A DNA stretch of 64,000 bases from Thalassobacillus cyri (GTDB lineage: Bacteria > Bacillota > Bacilli > Bacillales > Halobacillaceae). The position numbers and the translations under genes were made by a program. Numbering within the stretch: position 1 is the first letter of the stretch; each line of letters begins with the position of its first letter. The stretch covers positions 124,001-188,000 of the forward strand of contig NZ_FNQR01000006.1 in assembly GCF_900107755.1 (NCBI RefSeq), in the 5' to 3' direction. Under the pieces are notes generated by a model. That model was not told the DNA's origin. It saw only the letters and a program-made list of their open reading frames with translations, and did not search any database. Shown here piece by piece: positions 62,172-64,000 of this stretch.

Positions 62172-63773
62172 ATGATCGTTGATAATATTCAATTTTATCG
62201 TCCGTATAGTAATGACGAAGCTATTTATCATATGGAAATTGAGGACGGAACAATTACTTCCATAACACCCGGTCGTTATCAGGGAAATGAAGAGGATGTT
62301 CATGATGGCAAAGGTGGTATAGTAGCGGCCGGCTTTAATGACAGCCACATGCATTTACTTCGCTATGGTCTTCTGAAAAAAGAACTGGACTTGACCGAAG
62401 TCGCCAGCTGGCAGGAAATGAAAGAGGCTGTACAGAACCACTATAAAGAAATGGAAGAATATGATTGGATATTTGGGAAAGGGTTTGATGATGGATCGTT
62501 CGAAGATATTGACAAGCTGCTGACAGCAGATGATTTGGAAGAGATTTTTCCTGATAAATACATGTATTTCATGCATCAGGATGGTCATGAATGCGTCATC
62601 AGCCGGAAAGCATTAGAACTATTGAAAGAAGAAGAAGGTTTTAAGAAAGAACCTGATATGTTCAAGGAAACCGATGAACATGGTAACTGGAATGGCCGTT
62701 TCAAGGATACGGCTGTCCACTATATCAAACGCCACTTCTGGGGGCGTTCTGTCGAGGATGCCAAGCAAGCATTGAAGAAAGCCTTCCCGCACATATCAAA
62801 ATATGGAATCACCTCTTTGCACACCGATGACTTGAATTTCATCGGTTCTTACGAAAAGTTGTGGCAAGCCTACACGGAACTGGAATCAGAAGAGAAATTA
62901 CCTATTGATGTCCACTTGCATCATTATATCTTCGATAAAAACGATCTGGATGATTTCATAAAAGAGAATACAAGGCGTACCGGAGATGGGACAAAACAAG
63001 TGAAAGTAGGAGCGATCAAGATCTTTTTAGATGGCACGCAACGCCTGCATACTTCTGCTATGCGGAATCCCTACCCTGACAAACCGGATACAGATGGAGT
63101 GTTGATTTATAGCCAGGAACAATTGAATAGCATGATCAAGACTGCAGCTGAAAATAATATGCAGGTCGCCATGCATGCCATCGGTGACCGTGCTGTAGAA
63201 CAAGCAGTCTCCGCTTTAGAAATGCCCGAAGCAAAAACGAAAGTGCTGCGCCATCGCATTATTCATGCCCAATGTAAAGCACCTGATTTGATCGAACGTA
63301 TGAAAAAGATTAAGCCTTATATTGAAACACAGCCTTCTTTTCTAATGGAAGAGTGGATGGATAAGGACAAATGGACGCCGGAAGATTTACTCCCTTACTG
63401 TGATGCCTTCAATAGCCTGATTAAAAGTCACATCCCAATTACATTAAGCTCCGATTTACCGATTGGGACCATAAATCCCTTAGAAAGTATTTATGCTGCA
63501 GGGACACGTACCGATTTAGATGGCAATCCTGAGGGAGGCTGGATGCCTCAGGAAAAATTAAGCCTATCCGACAGCTTTCATAGTTTTACCGTTACTCCGG
63601 CAGAACTTGAATACCAGGAACACGCCAAGGGAAAAATAAAAGAAGGATTCCAGGCGGATTTTGTCCTGCTAAATAAGAATCCGTTAAAAGTGGGAGATAG
63701 CGAAATTAAAAATATAGAGGTTGAGGAAACGTGGTATCGTGGAAGGTGTGTCTTTCAAAAACAAGAAGGATAG
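62172..63773 (+). CDS. YtcJ-like metal-dependent amidohydrolase
   Basis: The 533-aa enzyme belongs to amidohydrolase family 3: N-terminal beta sandwich, metal site HMHLLRYG (in FNDSHMHL), FGKGFDDGSF, carboxylated-lysine-type region VGAIKIFLDGT, AMHAIGDRAVEQA, RIIHAQ and SSDLPIGTINPLESI. ATG 62172 follows GGGAGGATGAGAAG; a longer frame from 62124 lacks a start signal. Substrate unknown; relatives act on N-substituted formamides and similar amides. Confidence 0.9.
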   Translation: MIVDNIQFYRPYSNDEAIYHMEIEDGTITSITPGRYQGNEEDVHDGKGGIVAAGFNDSHMHLLRYGLLKKELDLTEVASWQEMKEAVQNHYKEMEEYDWIFGKGFDDGSFEDIDKLLTADDLEEIFPDKYMYFMHQDGHECVISRKALELLKEEEGFKKEPDMFKETDEHGNWNGRFKDTAVHYIKRHFWGRSVEDAKQALKKAFPHISKYGITSLHTDDLNFIGSYEKLWQAYTELESEEKLPIDVHLHHYIFDKNDLDDFIKENTRRTGDGTKQVKVGAIKIFLDGTQRLHTSAMRNPYPDKPDTDGVLIYSQEQLNSMIKTAAENNMQVAMHAIGDRAVEQAVSALEMPEAKTKVLRHRIIHAQCKAPDLIERMKKIKPYIETQPSFLMEEWMDKDKWTPEDLLPYCDAFNSLIKSHIPITLSSDLPIGTINPLESIYAAGTRTDLDGNPEGGWMPQEKLSLSDSFHSFTVTPAELEYQEHAKGKIKEGFQADFVLLNKNPLKVGDSEIKNIEVEETWYRGRCVFQKQEG

Positions 63774-63845
63774 CAAGCCGCCTTGTCAATATAGTCTCTA
63801 TCCTCCATAATAAAGATAACCTGTAAAATGAGGAGATGGTCAGAG

Positions 63846-64000
63846 GTGAAAAAGTTATTTCTTATCAGGCATAGTGCCACGGAAGGACAACATCATGATT
63901 CTCCCTTAACGAAGTCAGGAATCAGGCAGTCACAAATGCTTGCTAATTTCCTAGAGAAAGCCGAGATCCAGCGAGTGATCTCCAGTCCATACTTTCGAGC
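63846..64000 (+). CDS. Histidine phosphatase-family protein, N-terminal part
   Basis: A frame opening with GTG at 63846 reads KKLFLIRHSATEGQHHDSPL and TKSGIRQSQMLANFLEKAEI, then RVISSPYFRA at the window end. LIRHSATEG is the RHG-type active-site start of the phosphoglycerate mutase/histidine phosphatase superfamily and SSPYFRA the following conserved block. GAGGAGATG lies upstream. The rest is outside the window. Confidence 0.88.
   Translation, partial: MKKLFLIRHSATEGQHHDSPLTKSGIRQSQMLANFLEKAEIQRVISSPYFR

Noticed and set aside
1-64000. tRNA or rRNA genes
   Set aside because: No cloverleaf with the usual GTTCGA-type arm or rRNA block was noticed; RNase P RNA is the only firm housekeeping RNA gene seen.

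Overview
The window is about 42% G+C by eye and reads as chromosome of a spore-forming member of the Bacillaceae. A halotolerant genus such as Halobacillus or Virgibacillus is my guess, not something the sequence proves. The backbone follows a Bacillus subtilis-like order: panC-panD, dinG, ypmA, ypmB, aspB, asnS, dnaD, nth, ponA/recU, yppC, yppE, then ypsA, gpsB, rnpB, ypsC, ypwA. Spore genes (a CotD-like coat protein, an SspM-like peptide, a YqfQ/VrrA-like protein) support a sporulating Firmicute.

Layout. 1-885: end of panC and panD (pantothenate/beta-alanine). 1.6-10.1 kb: DinG helicase, a degenerate metallo-hydrolase-like secreted protein, YpmA/YpmB, AspB, AsnS, DnaD, Nth. 10.2-13.5 kb (minus): PBP1 (ponA) with a long Gly/Thr/Asp repeat tail, and RecU. 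13.7-20.2 kb: DUF2515 protein, small spore-type peptides, YppE, an RND exporter, cytidine deaminase, CotD-like coat protein. 20.3-24.5 kb: YpsA, GpsB, RNase P RNA, YpsC, carboxypeptidase M32. 24.5-26.9 kb: accessory island in which an IS110-family element has split a dispersed palindromic repeat. 26.9-29.3 kb (minus): ba3-type cytochrome c oxidase with small subunit IIa. 29.7-35.4 kb: SDR, type III PKS pair bpsA/bpsB, a Fur-box-controlled 57-aa membrane protein, rhodanese, RNase H-like protein, queuosine precursor transporter under a preQ1-I-type riboswitch, CspD. 35.6-42.6 kb: fhs, DUF72, YpgQ, thyA-dfrA-mobA, two tandem tatA and tatC with an unusual structured spacer. 42.9-51.3 kb: YozE, sbcDC, small proteins, ung, YqfQ-like, fused MsrAB. 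51.4-56.4 kb: ECF sigma-factor pseudogene, M36 metalloprotease, IS21 helper remnant. 56.4-64 kb: stress protein, AI-2E family permease, AbrB-family membrane protein, MhqD-like hydrolase, SfsA, small proteins, amidohydrolase, start of a histidine phosphatase.

Genes that work together: thyA, dfrA and fhs serve one-carbon/folate metabolism; mobA next to tatA-tatA-tatC links molybdopterin cofactor maturation to Tat export; sbcDC, recU, dinG, nth, ung serve DNA repair; gpsB, ponA and ypsA belong to growth and division. The least ordinary signals are the IS110/repeat junction with its possible guide RNA, the alternative-pairing leader of tatC, the Fur-controlled micro-membrane protein and the candidate antisense RNA near 42.8 kb. 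All function calls come from reading motifs and remembered families; no database search was run.
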